Made by a program: the position numbers and the translations under genes. DNA of 64,000 nucleotides from RPQJ01 sp963754535 (GTDB lineage: Bacteria > Pseudomonadota > Gammaproteobacteria > Steroidobacterales > Steroidobacteraceae). Positions 55,343 through 64,000 of the stretch are shown here, piece by piece; position 1 is the first letter of the stretch, and each line of letters opens with the position of its first letter. Below the pieces are notes generated by a model, which was given only the letters and a program-made list of their open reading frames with translations, did no database searches and had not been told where the DNA came from. The DNA is taken from positions 186,001 through 250,000 of the forward strand of contig CAVWGG010000004.1 in assembly GCA_963754535.1 (NCBI GenBank), given 5' to 3'.

Positions 55343-56158
55343 ATGACCAGCGCGATCATGAACGCCCGCATGTATGCCGTGACCCCGGCGGTCGAGGCGG
55401 CGTGGCGTTCACTGCTGGAGCGGATCACGGCGGAAGCCGGTGTTTACTTCGAATACGCTCCGTACCCGGCGCCGCAACCGCTCGAAACCCTGTGGGCGCG
55501 TCCCGACCTCGGTTGTGTCTTCATGTGCGGCTATCCGGTCGCACTGCAAATGGCCAACGTCGTGCCGCTGGCGGCGCCGATACCGCGTGCCGCGTGGGCG
55601 TCAGGGCGCCCCGTCTACCGGTCGGATCTCATCGTGCGCGACGACGCGCCCTTCCGCAGACTCGAGGACACCTTCGGTGGCCGTGCCGGCTGGACGGTCG
55701 AGCACTCGCATTCCGGCTTCAATGCACTTCGCCATCACCTTTTGCGGTACCGCACGGTGTCGCGGCCGGCACTTTACGGCGAGATGGTTCCCAGCCTCGT
55801 GACCGCACGCGCGATCCTCGACGCGGTGCGCGAGAACCGCATCGACGTCGGGCCGCTGGATGCGTACTGGCACTTGCTGATCGCCGAGCACGACCCGGCG
55901 CTGACGGCAGGCATCCGCGTGCTCGACTCCACCGATGTCGCGACACTGCCTGCATTCGTGACTGCGGCGTCGACTCCCGCCGCCACGATCGACGCGCTGC
56001 GCAGCGCGTTTGCTCACGCCTCGTTGCAGCCGTGGTTCAGCGAATACGCGGATGCACTGCTGCTCGACGGCTTCGCGGCGGTCGATAAAATGGACTACGC
56101 GCGGACGCTCGAGTGGGATCGCGAGGCGAAGGCTGCAGGGTATCCATACCCGGCCTAG
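55343..56158 (+). CDS. PhnD-like substrate-binding protein
   Basis: A 271-residue solute-binding protein of the phosphate/phosphonate (PhnD-like) type without a visible export signal. Typical elements are RPDLGCVFMCGYPVALQMAN, HSHSGFNALRHHLL and ENRIDVGPLDAYWHLLIAEH (the PhnD-type C-lobe). It follows the MttB-family gene by 25 bases and probably functions with it or with an ABC transporter for a related substrate. ATGs at 55343 and 55358 are both possible starts. The absence of a signal peptide is odd for a binding protein; it may be a cytoplasmic ligand sensor. Confidence 0.75.
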   Translation: MTSAIMNARMYAVTPAVEAAWRSLLERITAEAGVYFEYAPYPAPQPLETLWARPDLGCVFMCGYPVALQMANVVPLAAPIPRAAWASGRPVYRSDLIVRDDAPFRRLEDTFGGRAGWTVEHSHSGFNALRHHLLRYRTVSRPALYGEMVPSLVTARAILDAVRENRIDVGPLDAYWHLLIAEHDPALTAGIRVLDSTDVATLPAFVTAASTPAATIDALRSAFAHASLQPWFSEYADALLLDGFAAVDKMDYARTLEWDREAKAAGYPYPA

Positions 56159-56182
56159 CGACCTGGCGTCGGGCTTCAGGCT

Positions 56183-57139
56183 TCAGGCAACGCTTCCCGA
56201 CGGCGCGCGTCCCAGCGGATGCTGCGGCTGGTCGTGCATCCTGAACAGGAAACGCCGCGCGACGTCGAAGTAGGTCGAATACACGAGGCTGCCGTTCTCG
56301 GCGAGCAGTCGGTCGCGCGCCATCTTGTACCGGGTGTTGTACCGATACCAGGGCAGCAGCGGGTCCTCGTGATGCAGGGCATGCAGGTTGTTGAACAGGA
56401 ACAACGGCCCCAGCACCCACGAATTCTCGACGATTGCCGTGCGCTCGTACGCGTTGGCCAATGCCCTGTGCTCGGCAAAGGACCGGATCAGCAGGATGGC
56501 GTTGCCCGGGATCACCATGGTCACGACGTAGAACCAGAGCGGAATGCTGCAGACGACGGTGATCCAGTACACGACCGGCACGCACAGGATCAAATGCGTA
56601 ATCCACGCCGCGCGTGCACCAGGCGCATTGCGTGCAAACGCTTTGGCCTCGCGTACCAGGAACCGACCCATGCGCCACCACGAGCCGATCAGCATGCGGC
56701 CGGCCAGCGTCAGCTGCAGCTGGAAGATCCAGCGGCCGAAGGCCGAGCGTTGCGACCACGACTCCGGCGTCACGTAGTTCGATTCCGGGTCGTCGATCGG
56801 ATCGGTCAGCCGGTCGTTGATGTGATGCACCAGGTGCGAGCGGCGATAGCGGTCGTAAGGAATCCACAAAGACAAGGGCAGGATGCCGAACAGGCGGTTG
56901 AGCGCCGTCCAGCGCGTCGGGTGCCCGTGCAGGATCTCGTGCTGCAGCGAGCTGTGAAGCGTCAGCAGCACTGCAACGCAGGGCGCGACGATCCAGGTGG
57001 GCCATTCACCATAGGCCCGGGTGAGCGTGAACCAGCCGCCGTAGACAAAGACGATCAGGGCGACGGTCGGCCACTCGATCGCGGGCACGGCCGCGACATC
57101 GCTGCTCGGCCTTTCCAGTGCAGTTGATGGTGCGCTCAT
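56183..57139 (-). CDS. Membrane di-iron desaturase/hydroxylase
   Basis: A 318-residue fatty acid desaturase superfamily protein. It has membrane helices around three His boxes: QHEILHGHPT (about residue 67), SHLVHHIN (about 101) and HALHHEDP (about 255). These coordinate the di-iron centre. It resembles fatty-acid-type or carotene-type enzymes, but its position between an MttB-family gene and a betaine transporter makes a small-molecule or lipid headgroup substrate possible. It is convergent with the binding-protein gene. Confidence 0.9.
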   Translation of the reverse strand: MSAPSTALERPSSDVAAVPAIEWPTVALIVFVYGGWFTLTRAYGEWPTWIVAPCVAVLLTLHSSLQHEILHGHPTRWTALNRLFGILPLSLWIPYDRYRRSHLVHHINDRLTDPIDDPESNYVTPESWSQRSAFGRWIFQLQLTLAGRMLIGSWWRMGRFLVREAKAFARNAPGARAAWITHLILCVPVVYWITVVCSIPLWFYVVTMVIPGNAILLIRSFAEHRALANAYERTAIVENSWVLGPLFLFNNLHALHHEDPLLPWYRYNTRYKMARDRLLAENGSLVYSTYFDVARRFLFRMHDQPQHPLGRAPSGSVA

Positions 57140-57205
57140 CGGTTCTTGTCGCGCGGGGAGGGCGGTATCGACCCGATCTTAGCAAAGCGCACTGTGACGG
57201 TGAGA

Positions 57206-57952
57206 TCAGTGAATCCGGTTCCGTGCGGTCGGCATGAAACGTTGCTCGGCAAGTCGCATGCCGTCGTAGAGCAGGATGGCCATGAGCCCGGTCACGAGGC
57301 CGCCCTGCAGGACGAAGGCCGTGTTGTTCGAGAGCAGGCCCGCGATGATGACCTCGCCGAGTCCCCTGGCCGCGACGGTGGAGCCCAGGGTCGCGGTGCC
57401 GACGTTGATGACCAGTGAGAGTCGCACACCTTCCAGGATCAGCGGCAAGGCCAGCGGCAGTTCCACCTGGCGCAACCGTTGCCAGCCGCTCATGCCCATG
57501 CCGTCGGCCGCATCGAGCACCGGCTGCGGGCAGCCCTCGAGGCCCGCGATGGTGTTTTCGAAAATCGGCAGCAGGCCGTAGGCGAACAAGGCAATCAACG
57601 TGGGTGCCAGGCCGAATCCCACCAGCGGCACGGCGACGGCGAGGACAGCCACGGGCGGGAACGTCTGTCCGACGTTCACCAGGGTGCGGGACAACGGCAG
57701 GAACTGCGCGCCCGCCGGGCGCGTCACGAAAATGCCGAGTGCAACCGCCACCACGGTGCTTGCCGCCGCGGCGATCAGTACGGTCCACAGGTGCGAGAGC
57801 GCCAGCTCGAGAACGTTGCCCTGGTCGTAGATGGCCGGGGCACCGTAGTCGTTCAAGGGCGCAAACACCGGTGCGAACGCCTGTGGCACGACGAGGAACG
57901 CGATCAGCAGGCCGAGGATGGCGAGGCGTGCTCCCAGTGCAATGCGGCTCAT
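57206..57952 (-). CDS. Glycine-betaine-type ABC transporter permease 2
   Basis: A 248-residue ProW/OpuCB-like permease with five or six helices. The family loop EGCPQPVLDAADGMGMSGWQ, then LRQVELPLALPLILEGVRLS and LGSTVAARGLGEVI, is intact. Its start overlaps the ATPase stop by four bases (57949-57952), so it is the last gene of the SBP-permease-ATPase-permease operon, all overlapping. Confidence 0.93.
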   Translation of the reverse strand: MSRIALGARLAILGLLIAFLVVPQAFAPVFAPLNDYGAPAIYDQGNVLELALSHLWTVLIAAAASTVVAVALGIFVTRPAGAQFLPLSRTLVNVGQTFPPVAVLAVAVPLVGFGLAPTLIALFAYGLLPIFENTIAGLEGCPQPVLDAADGMGMSGWQRLRQVELPLALPLILEGVRLSLVINVGTATLGSTVAARGLGEVIIAGLLSNNTAFVLQGGLVTGLMAILLYDGMRLAEQRFMPTARNRIH

Positions 57953-58887
57953 GCTGCCTGCCGCCCCCGCGCGAGGATGCTGGCCAGCGTCACGTGACCG
58001 ATCGGGTCGCCATCGGGCCCGATGACCGTCGCTGCCGCCGCTCCGTTCCAGACGAGTTCGGCCAGCACTTCGCGGAGTGTCACTGACCAGGCGAGCGCGG
58101 GGCCGTCCACCTTTCCCGGCTCGGCGACTTCACCTGCCGTCGTCAGCGACAGCAGCTTGAGCGCCTTGTCGCCCGAGCCAATCAGTTGCGAGACGAAGGG
58201 GTCTGCGGGCTGCGTAATCAGCATGGCCGGCCGGTCGTGCTGCAGCAGTCGCCCCTGGCTCATGACGGCGACGCGGTCGCCGAGACGGAACGCCTCGTCG
58301 ATGTCGTGGGTCACGAGGATGATCGTCGTCCCGAAGCGTCGCTGGATGCCGAGCAGGTCGTCCTGCGCCTTGCTGCGGATGATCGGGTCGAGCGCGCCGA
58401 ATGGCTCGTCCATCAGCAGCACGTTCGGCTTCGCCGCAAGGGCGCGGGCCACGCCGACCCGCTGTTGCTGGCCGCCCGAAAGCTCGTGCGGAAACTTCAT
58501 TGCGTACGTGGCCGGGTCGAGCTGGAACAGTTCCAGCAGTTCGATGATGCGCTCGCTGACGCGATCCTTGTCCCAGCCGAGCAGCCGCGGCACGGTCGCA
58601 ATGTTGTCGGCCACGGTGCGGTGGGGGAACAGGCCGAGGCCCTGGATCGCGTAGCCAATGCGACGGCGAAGCAGGTGTGCAGGTTCGCCCGTCGTGTCGT
58701 TACCGTCGATGAGTACGCGACCGGAGGTCGGCTCGACCAGCCGGTTTATCATCCGCAGCAGCGTGGACTTGCCCGAACCCGAAGTGCCGACGATCGTCGT
58801 GATCGTGCGCGGCTCGATGACCATCGACACGTCGTCCACGACCGTGGAATCGCCGTAGCGCTTGCAGAGATTCTCGATCTGGATCAT
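57949..58887 (-). CDS. Glycine-betaine-type ABC transporter ATP-binding protein
   Basis: A 312-residue ProV/OpuCA-like ATPase. Walker A is GTSGSGKSTLLRM (about residue 34), the signature LSGGQQQRVGVARAL (about 139), Walker B VLLMDEPFGALDP (about 159) and the switch His in LVTHDIDEAF (about 193). A CBS-like C-terminal region is shortened, ending DPIGHVTLASILARGRQ. Such tails sense ionic strength in osmoregulated members. It overlaps both neighbours by four bases. Confidence 0.95.
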   Translation of the reverse strand: MIQIENLCKRYGDSTVVDDVSMVIEPRTITTIVGTSGSGKSTLLRMINRLVEPTSGRVLIDGNDTTGEPAHLLRRRIGYAIQGLGLFPHRTVADNIATVPRLLGWDKDRVSERIIELLELFQLDPATYAMKFPHELSGGQQQRVGVARALAAKPNVLLMDEPFGALDPIIRSKAQDDLLGIQRRFGTTIILVTHDIDEAFRLGDRVAVMSQGRLLQHDRPAMLITQPADPFVSQLIGSGDKALKLLSLTTAGEVAEPGKVDGPALAWSVTLREVLAELVWNGAAAATVIGPDGDPIGHVTLASILARGRQAA

Positions 58888-60050
58888 CGCGGCACCCGGC
58901 GTGTGAGATCGGTCAGTGCGTCGAGGACGACCGAGGCGGAGAAGGCCAGCACGACCGTCGGAATCGCGCCGAGCAGCACCAGGTCGATGGCCGTCTGGCC
59001 AATGCCCTGGAAGACGAAAGCGCCGAAGCCGCCGCCGCCGATCAGCGCGGCGATCGTGACCATGCCGATGTTCTGTACCAGCACGATGCGAATGCCCGTC
59101 AGGATCGTCGGCAGGGCGAGCGGCAGTTCGACCTGGCGCAGGACCTGGCCGTTGGTCAGGCCCATGCCACGCGCTGCGTCGACCGCAGCGGCCGAAACCC
59201 GGCCGAGACCGACCACCGTGTTGCCCACGATGGGCAGCAACGAATACAGGAACAGCGCAATGACGGCGGGGGCCGCGCCGATGCCGCTCACGCCCAGCGC
59301 GGAAAGCAGCGGAAACGCAGCCGCCAGGGCGGCGAGCGGCGCCATCAGGATGCCGAACAGCGCAATCGATGGGATGGTCTGCACCATGTTAAGTGCGCCG
59401 AGCACGGCATCCCGCAGTCGCGGCTGGCGATGGCAAAGCACGCCGAGCGGCAGCGCGACGATGACTGCGGCTCCGAGGGAGCCCAGGGCCAGCAGCAGGT
59501 GTCGCTGCGCCTCTTGCGCAAACCGCGTGGCGTTCACGGTGTACTCGCGCATGATCGAGAGGTCGTCGAAAAAGCCCGAACCGAGTGCGGCGAGGGTCAC
59601 GGCGAGGAAGCCGACCAGCGTCGCTACGCGCAGCGCGGGGCCGGGCCGCAGCCGCGTCAAGGCGTCGGTGGCGAGCAGGCCGAGCGCGATCAGCACGATC
59701 CAGAATCCTGCTCCGGGTGCGACGCGCACGACGCGGTTGCCTGCTGGCGTCAGGATGTCCGCCGCCGATGCGACCGTGATGACCAGCGCCGCCATGCCGA
59801 TCAAGGCCGCCAGCAACCGAACGCGCGGGCTCTGGATCAGCACTGCGACGGCAGCCGCCGCGACCAGCGTGAAATACAGTGCGAACGCGGCGATGGGCAG
59901 AAGATCCAGCAATGCGCGCGGCTCGCCTGGCACGATGCGGTTCGCCTTGAAGACGATCAGCGGCAGCAGCGCGAGGGCAAGCGCTCCCGCCAGGCTCAGC
60001 AGCACGCCCAGCTGATCGATGCGCTGCATGCGTGTGGCCTCTCTTGTCAT
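58884..60050 (-). CDS. Glycine-betaine-type ABC transporter permease 1
   Basis: A 388-residue permease. The C-terminal half is a ProW-type domain (LGRVSAAAVDAARGMGLTNG, then LRQVELPLALPTIL, and FVFQGIGQTAIDLVLLGAIP). The N-terminal third adds extra helices (LSLAGALALALLPLIVFKAN, LYFTLVAAAAVAVLI), making it longer than the other permease. Two different permease genes with one ATPase and one binding protein is the OpuC/YehWXYZ-like layout. The ATG overlaps the binding-protein stop. Confidence 0.93.
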   Translation of the reverse strand: MTREATRMQRIDQLGVLLSLAGALALALLPLIVFKANRIVPGEPRALLDLLPIAAFALYFTLVAAAAVAVLIQSPRVRLLAALIGMAALVITVASAADILTPAGNRVVRVAPGAGFWIVLIALGLLATDALTRLRPGPALRVATLVGFLAVTLAALGSGFFDDLSIMREYTVNATRFAQEAQRHLLLALGSLGAAVIVALPLGVLCHRQPRLRDAVLGALNMVQTIPSIALFGILMAPLAALAAAFPLLSALGVSGIGAAPAVIALFLYSLLPIVGNTVVGLGRVSAAAVDAARGMGLTNGQVLRQVELPLALPTILTGIRIVLVQNIGMVTIAALIGGGGFGAFVFQGIGQTAIDLVLLGAIPTVVLAFSASVVLDALTDLTRRVPR

Positions 60051-60976
60051 CGATTGCTCGGTGGGCCGATGAAGCCCTTGGCGCGCAGGTAATCCCCGGC
60101 GACTTCCTCTGTGGACTCGCCGTCGATCTGCACGCGTGCGTTCAGGGCCTGCAGGGATTCGCGCGTAAAGCTCTCCATCAATGGCCGCACGATGCCGGCG
60201 ATCTCCGGGCGTGCCCGCAGCACCGACTCGCGCACGATCGGCACCGGAGCGTAGACGGGCTGGTCCTTGCGGTCGTCCTCGAGCAGGACGAGGTCGGCCG
60301 CGACGATGCCGCCGTCCGTGCCGTACACCATGGCCGTGTTGATGCCATTGGTGCGCGCGGCCGCTGCGCCGATGGTAGCGGCCGTTTCACCGCCCGCGAG
60401 CACGATCTTCTGCCGGGGCTCGAGGTGAAACGAATACGTCTTCTCCAGCGATCGCAGCGTGCCGCCATTGGCGAACTCGGCCGAGCACGCGAGCTTCACG
60501 GCGCCGCCTTCGCGCACCCAGCGCGCGAAGTCGCTCATGGTTACGAGCCGATGCCGGGTGGCCAGGTCACGTCGCACTGCAAGCGCCCAGGCGTTGCTGG
60601 CTCGCGCCGGAGCCAGCCAGACGAGGCGGTTCGCCTCGAGATCGAGCTTCGAGCCCAGTTCGTAACCGAGTTGCAGGTCCTTCCACGCGGGATCGTTTGG
60701 TCGGTTGAAAAAGAAGCCGGCGTTGCCCGTGTACTCGACGTAAAGATCGATCTCTCCGGCCAGCAGCGCCTTGCGCACCACGGGCGTGGCGCCGAGCGTC
60801 ATCCGGTCGAGCGTCGGAATGCCGCGATCCTCGAGCAGCAGGCGGATCATCTGGCCGAGCATTGCCGACTCGCTCGAGAGCTTGGACGACACCACCACCG
60901 GCGGCACGGCCGCGTGCGCGACTGCGCCGATGAGCAGCAGCACCGCGAGAGTGATCGCCTGCAGGACACGCGCCAA
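60047..60976 (-). CDS. Glycine-betaine-type substrate-binding protein (OpuAC-like)
   Basis: A 309-residue periplasmic binding protein. The TTG at 60976 is preferred: GGAGG lies 6 bases upstream and the signal peptide follows (ARVLQAITLAVLLLIGAVAHA). The in-frame TTG at 61081 adds 35 residues. Family elements are VVVSSKLSSESAMLGQMI, DLYVEYTGNAGFFF and NTAMVYGTDGGIVAADLVLL. It likely binds a quaternary amine such as glycine betaine, choline or carnitine. It heads the operon and is divergent from the dehydrogenase gene. Confidence 0.92.
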   Translation of the reverse strand: MARVLQAITLAVLLLIGAVAHAAVPPVVVSSKLSSESAMLGQMIRLLLEDRGIPTLDRMTLGATPVVRKALLAGEIDLYVEYTGNAGFFFNRPNDPAWKDLQLGYELGSKLDLEANRLVWLAPARASNAWALAVRRDLATRHRLVTMSDFARWVREGGAVKLACSAEFANGGTLRSLEKTYSFHLEPRQKIVLAGGETAATIGAAAARTNGINTAMVYGTDGGIVAADLVLLEDDRKDQPVYAPVPIVRESVLRARPEIAGIVRPLMESFTRESLQALNARVQIDGESTEEVAGDYLRAKGFIGPPSNR

Positions 60977-61129
60977 CGGCAGCCTCCACGCATGGCCCGC
61001 GGCCACGGTCGTGCCACGGTGTCCGGACTCGCGGGGGTCGTCAAGTCCAACACGCAGCGCGGTCGCGTCCGTGCTTGTCAATCACTGGTCGGCATGGTCA
61101 CATCGCGCGTCCACCCGGGGAGCGATTGC

Positions 61130-63544
61130 ATGAAGTCTTCTGCAAGGGCCGTGATCATCGGCGGCGGCGTCGTCGGCGCCAGCACCCTGTATCACCTGGC
61201 GCGGATCGGCTGGACCGACGTGCTGCTGCTCGAGAAGAGCGAGCTGACCTCGGGTTCCACCTGGCACGCGGCTGGCGGCATGCACACCTTCAACGGTGAA
61301 GCGAACATCTCGAGGCTGCAGAAGTACACCATCGACCTCTATCGCGAGATCGAGGAACTCTCCGGCCAGTCCTGCGGCCTGCACCCGAACGGCGGCCTGA
61401 TGCTCGCCGCGACCCAGGGCGAGCTCGACAGCCTGAAGCTCATCTGTTCGCGCGCGCGTTACCTCGGGATGGAAACCGAGATGATCACGCTCGACGAGGC
61501 CGTCGAGCTGAATCCGCTGATCGACAAGCAGCACTTCATCGGCGCGCTGTGGCGCGCGGACGGCGGCCATTGCGATCCGTCGGGCACGACGCACGCGTAC
61601 GTCAAGGCGGCGCGCAAGCTGGGCGCGTCGGTCGAGCGCTTCACGCGCGTGCTCGAACTGAACCCTCGCGCCGATGGCACCTGGGACGTCGTCACCGACA
61701 AGGGCACGGTGCACGCCGAGCACGTGGTCAATTGCGCGGGACTCTGGGCCCGCGAAGTGGGGCAGATGGCCGGCGTCGAACTGCCGGTGCTCGCGATGGA
61801 GCACCACTACCTGCTGACCGAGGACATCCCGGAGCTGCAGGGCCGGTCGCAGGAAATCGTGAACACGACCGACTATGCCGGCGAGATCTACATGCGCCAG
61901 GAGCGCGGCGGCGCGTTGATCGGCACCTATGAGCCGCACGGCAAGGTCTGGTCGCCGGTGCAGACGCCGGACGATTTTTCGATGCAGTTGCTGCCGGACG
62001 AGTTCGAGCGGCTGGCGCCGTACTTCGAGGTCGGCTTCGAGCACTTTCCGGCGCTCGGCCGCGCCGGCATCCGCAAGGCGATCAACGGTCCCTTTACGTT
62101 CGCGCCCGATGGCAATCCGCTCGTCGGGCCGGTGCGCGGGCTGCGCAATTACTGGGTGGCCTGCGCCGTGATGGCGGGATTCAGCCAGGGCGGCGGCATC
62201 GGCCTCGTGCTGTCGCGCTGGATGGCGGAGGGCGATCCGGGCCAGGACATCCTCTCGATGGACGTCGCGCGTTTCGGGCGCTTCGCGACGCCGAAATACA
62301 CGTCGATCAAGGTGCCCGAGAATTACGGTCGCCGTTTCCGCCTTGCCTATCCGAACGAGGAATTGCCGGCAGCCCGACCCGTGCGTCGTTCGCCGATCTA
62401 CGACCGACTGCTCGCTGCGGGCGCGGTCATGGGCGCCAACTTCGGGCTCGAGCACGCGTTGTGGTTTGCGCCGCCGGGCGTCGCGCCGACCGAGACCCCG
62501 ACGTACAGGCGCTCCGAGGCCTTCCCGATCGTGCGCGAGGAATGTCGCGCGGTACGCCGCACTGCCGGACTCTATGAGACGAGCAACTACGGCAAGTACG
62601 AGATCACGGGTCGCGGTGCCCGGGCGTGGCTCGACAAGGTCTTTGCCTGCCGCATCCCACAGCCCGGACGCCTCGCCCTTGCGCCGATGCTGAATCCTGC
62701 CGGCCGCATCGTGGGTGACCTGTCGATCGCATGCCTGGCCGAGGATCGGTACTTCATCGTCGGCTCAGGCTTCGCCGAGGAGTTCCACCTGCGCTGGTTC
62801 TGGACCTGCGAGCCGCCGGCCGACGTCTTCGTGCGCTCGGCGGCCTCGACCCTGTGCGGCTTCTCGCTCGCCGGCCCGAACTCACGCGAGATCCTGCAGC
62901 GCCTCGTGCGCAAGGATCTCGCCGCTGCCGCCTTCAGGTTCTTCGACGTCACCGAGACGGCCGTCGGCTACGCGCCCGCGATCGTCACGCGGGCCGGCTT
63001 TACGGGCGAACTCGGCTACGAAATCTGGACCACGCCTGATTACTTCGCGTCGCTCCATGATGACCTGCGCGAGGCGGGGCAGGGCTCGGGCCTGGTGCTG
63101 TTCGGCGGCCGCGCGCTGTCGTCGCTGCGCCTCGAGAAGAACTACGGTTCGTTCAACAAGGACTTCCGGCCCGACTACACGCCGGGCGAGACAGGGCTCG
63201 ATCGCTTCGTGGACTTCGGCAAGTCGGAGTTCATAGGGCGTGAAGCGGCATTGGCCGAACGCAGCACGGGACCGAAACGCCGCTTCGTCGTGATGGAGGT
63301 CGAGGCGCACGATGCCGACGTCGTCGGCTACGAGTCGATCATGCAGGACGGCAAGGCCATCGGCTACGTCACGTCGGGTGCGTACGGGCACTGCGTCGAG
63401 CGCAGTCTCGCGGCAGGTTACGTGCCGACAGCGCTCGCGCGGGACGGCGAGCGTTTCGAGATCGACATCCTCGGCAATCTTTGTGCGGCGACAGTGCGGT
63501 TGCAGCCGCTCTACGACCCTGAAGGCCGGCGATTGCGGGGGTGA
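61130..63544 (+). CDS. Dimethylglycine/sarcosine dehydrogenase-like FAD and folate enzyme
   Basis: An 804-residue flavoenzyme. The N-terminal DAO domain begins with the FAD motif VIIGGGVVGASTLYHLARIG followed by TSGSTWHAAGGMHTF, whose Trp-His is the site of covalent flavin attachment in DMGDH-type enzymes. The C-terminal half is a GCV_T-like tetrahydrofolate domain (RTAGLYETSNYGKYEITGRG, GFTGELGYEIW) ending with an aminomethyltransferase tail. Such enzymes remove N-methyl groups, passing formaldehyde to THF. GGGGAG precedes the ATG. It is divergent from the betaine transporter, so import and catabolism are probably linked. Confidence 0.92.
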   Translation: MKSSARAVIIGGGVVGASTLYHLARIGWTDVLLLEKSELTSGSTWHAAGGMHTFNGEANISRLQKYTIDLYREIEELSGQSCGLHPNGGLMLAATQGELDSLKLICSRARYLGMETEMITLDEAVELNPLIDKQHFIGALWRADGGHCDPSGTTHAYVKAARKLGASVERFTRVLELNPRADGTWDVVTDKGTVHAEHVVNCAGLWAREVGQMAGVELPVLAMEHHYLLTEDIPELQGRSQEIVNTTDYAGEIYMRQERGGALIGTYEPHGKVWSPVQTPDDFSMQLLPDEFERLAPYFEVGFEHFPALGRAGIRKAINGPFTFAPDGNPLVGPVRGLRNYWVACAVMAGFSQGGGIGLVLSRWMAEGDPGQDILSMDVARFGRFATPKYTSIKVPENYGRRFRLAYPNEELPAARPVRRSPIYDRLLAAGAVMGANFGLEHALWFAPPGVAPTETPTYRRSEAFPIVREECRAVRRTAGLYETSNYGKYEITGRGARAWLDKVFACRIPQPGRLALAPMLNPAGRIVGDLSIACLAEDRYFIVGSGFAEEFHLRWFWTCEPPADVFVRSAASTLCGFSLAGPNSREILQRLVRKDLAAAAFRFFDVTETAVGYAPAIVTRAGFTGELGYEIWTTPDYFASLHDDLREAGQGSGLVLFGGRALSSLRLEKNYGSFNKDFRPDYTPGETGLDRFVDFGKSEFIGREAALAERSTGPKRRFVVMEVEAHDADVVGYESIMQDGKAIGYVTSGAYGHCVERSLAAGYVPTALARDGERFEIDILGNLCAATVRLQPLYDPEGRRLRG

Positions 63545-63596
63545 AGACCCGTCCGGTCGACGATCAGCGTTCGATGCGCACCGCGTGGCGCCGCCG

Positions 63597-64000
63597 TCAC
63601 TTCGGCGTCAAGTTCGCCTCTGCATGCATCAAGCTGAGTCCTGTGGCGTGCCTGCGCTGGAAGCCCTTCCACAGCGTGACGTCGCCACCCGGACTGCGGG
63701 CGCTCCATGGGGTCCCCTGGGGTGCGTCCCACTTGCCCTTGCTCGACTCCACGACCAGGCCATCGATGTACGCGCTGCGACTGGCATCGTCCTTCACGTA
63801 ACGGTCGAGGAACGCCGTGACGAAGTGCAGGCTGATGCCGATCAGTCGGTCCTTGCGCCACACCGCATCCTCGAACCAGTCCTGGTTCCACAGGTCCGTC
63901 CGCATCTCGAGTGGCGCCGGGCCGAGGCCTAGCGCGTGACCGCCGCCCAGGAACGTGAGCAGGTAACGATTCGAGTTGACTGCCTGGTCGAAGTACGCGC
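63597..64000 (-). CDS. C-terminal part of an alpha/beta hydrolase-like protein
   Basis: The frame is open to the window edge, so this is the C-terminal part only (about 133 residues). FLGGGHALGLGPAPLE suggests the catalytic His region of a dienelactone hydrolase or chlorophyllase-like esterase, followed by LWNQDWFEDAVWRKDRLIGI and a long helix. The family is tentative because the nucleophile region lies outside the window. The gene is convergent with the dimethylglycine dehydrogenase-like gene. Confidence 0.6.
   Translation of the reverse strand, partial: AYFDQAVNSNRYLLTFLGGGHALGLGPAPLEMRTDLWNQDWFEDAVWRKDRLIGISLHFVTAFLDRYVKDDASRSAYIDGLVVESSKGKWDAPQGTPWSARSPGGDVTLWKGFQRRHATGLSLMHAEANLTPK

Noticed and set aside
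53407..55428. 673-codon antisense frame opposite the MttB-family gene
   Set aside because: A shadow of GC-rich codons; the MttB-family motifs are on the other strand.

Overview
The window is high-GC DNA with dense short-spaced operons and looks chromosomal. It probably comes from a gammaproteobacterium of the Xanthomonadales/Nevskiales/Steroidobacterales side. The evidence is a glnE - DUF6165 - zf-CHCC - heptosyltransferase - kdkA - waaA - tolC - pcm neighbourhood (KdkA is essentially gammaproteobacterial), plus RarD, SlyX and a CIRCE-controlled groE operon. The lineage is an inference from gene content; no rRNA or tRNA gene and no CRISPR array was seen.

Region by region. (1) 1-4212: 5' part of a frame-broken dsbD with two tandem alpha domains, divergent from groES-groEL, which has a CIRCE operator and ends in a clear terminator; then a monohaem cytochrome c. 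(2) 4533-9053: small membrane proteins, MAPEG, RarD, a nitroreductase and apt. (3) 9077-18813: glnE and LPS inner-core assembly (heptosyltransferase, Kdo kinase, Kdo transferase), tolC and a PCMT-family methyltransferase. A 38-bp inverted repeat that includes the stop codons of two convergent genes encloses a decayed PEP-mutase/isocitrate-lyase family gene. (4) 19035-27063: a PAS-GGDEF-EAL protein, a MOSC protein, a GST-slyX pair, an Lrp-controlled arginase/ornithine cyclodeaminase module (arginine to ornithine to proline) and a barnase/barstar-type RNase-inhibitor pair. (5) 27781-45928: an envelope and stress region with two Crp/Fnr paralogues, two nearly identical 48-residue membrane peptides, a glycine-zipper protein, a lipoprotein cardiolipin synthase, a sugar dehydrogenase, a shortened fatty-acid hydroxylase coupled to a giant cyclic beta-1,2-glucan synthase (NdvB), superoxide dismutase fused by overlap to a diguanylate cyclase, a cupin, DUF3309 and a CVNH protein. 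(6) 46059-64000: a catabolic region with two Rieske oxygenase alpha subunits, an amidohydrolase, a PNPOx-like protein, a TIR-TPR protein, an outer-membrane protein, an MttB-family methyltransferase, a PhnD-like binding protein, a membrane di-iron desaturase, a complete glycine-betaine-type ABC transporter and a dimethylglycine/sarcosine dehydrogenase-like enzyme.

The most interesting functional reading is region 6: uptake of a quaternary amine, removal of its methyl groups, and oxidation of the dimethylated or monomethylated product, in an organism that also carries a non-pyrrolysine MttB homologue. The substrate cannot be read from sequence. A technical caution: dsbD, the CVNH gene, the outer-membrane protein gene and the MttB-family gene all show indels that break otherwise conserved frames, so either several genes are decaying or the assembly carries indel errors.
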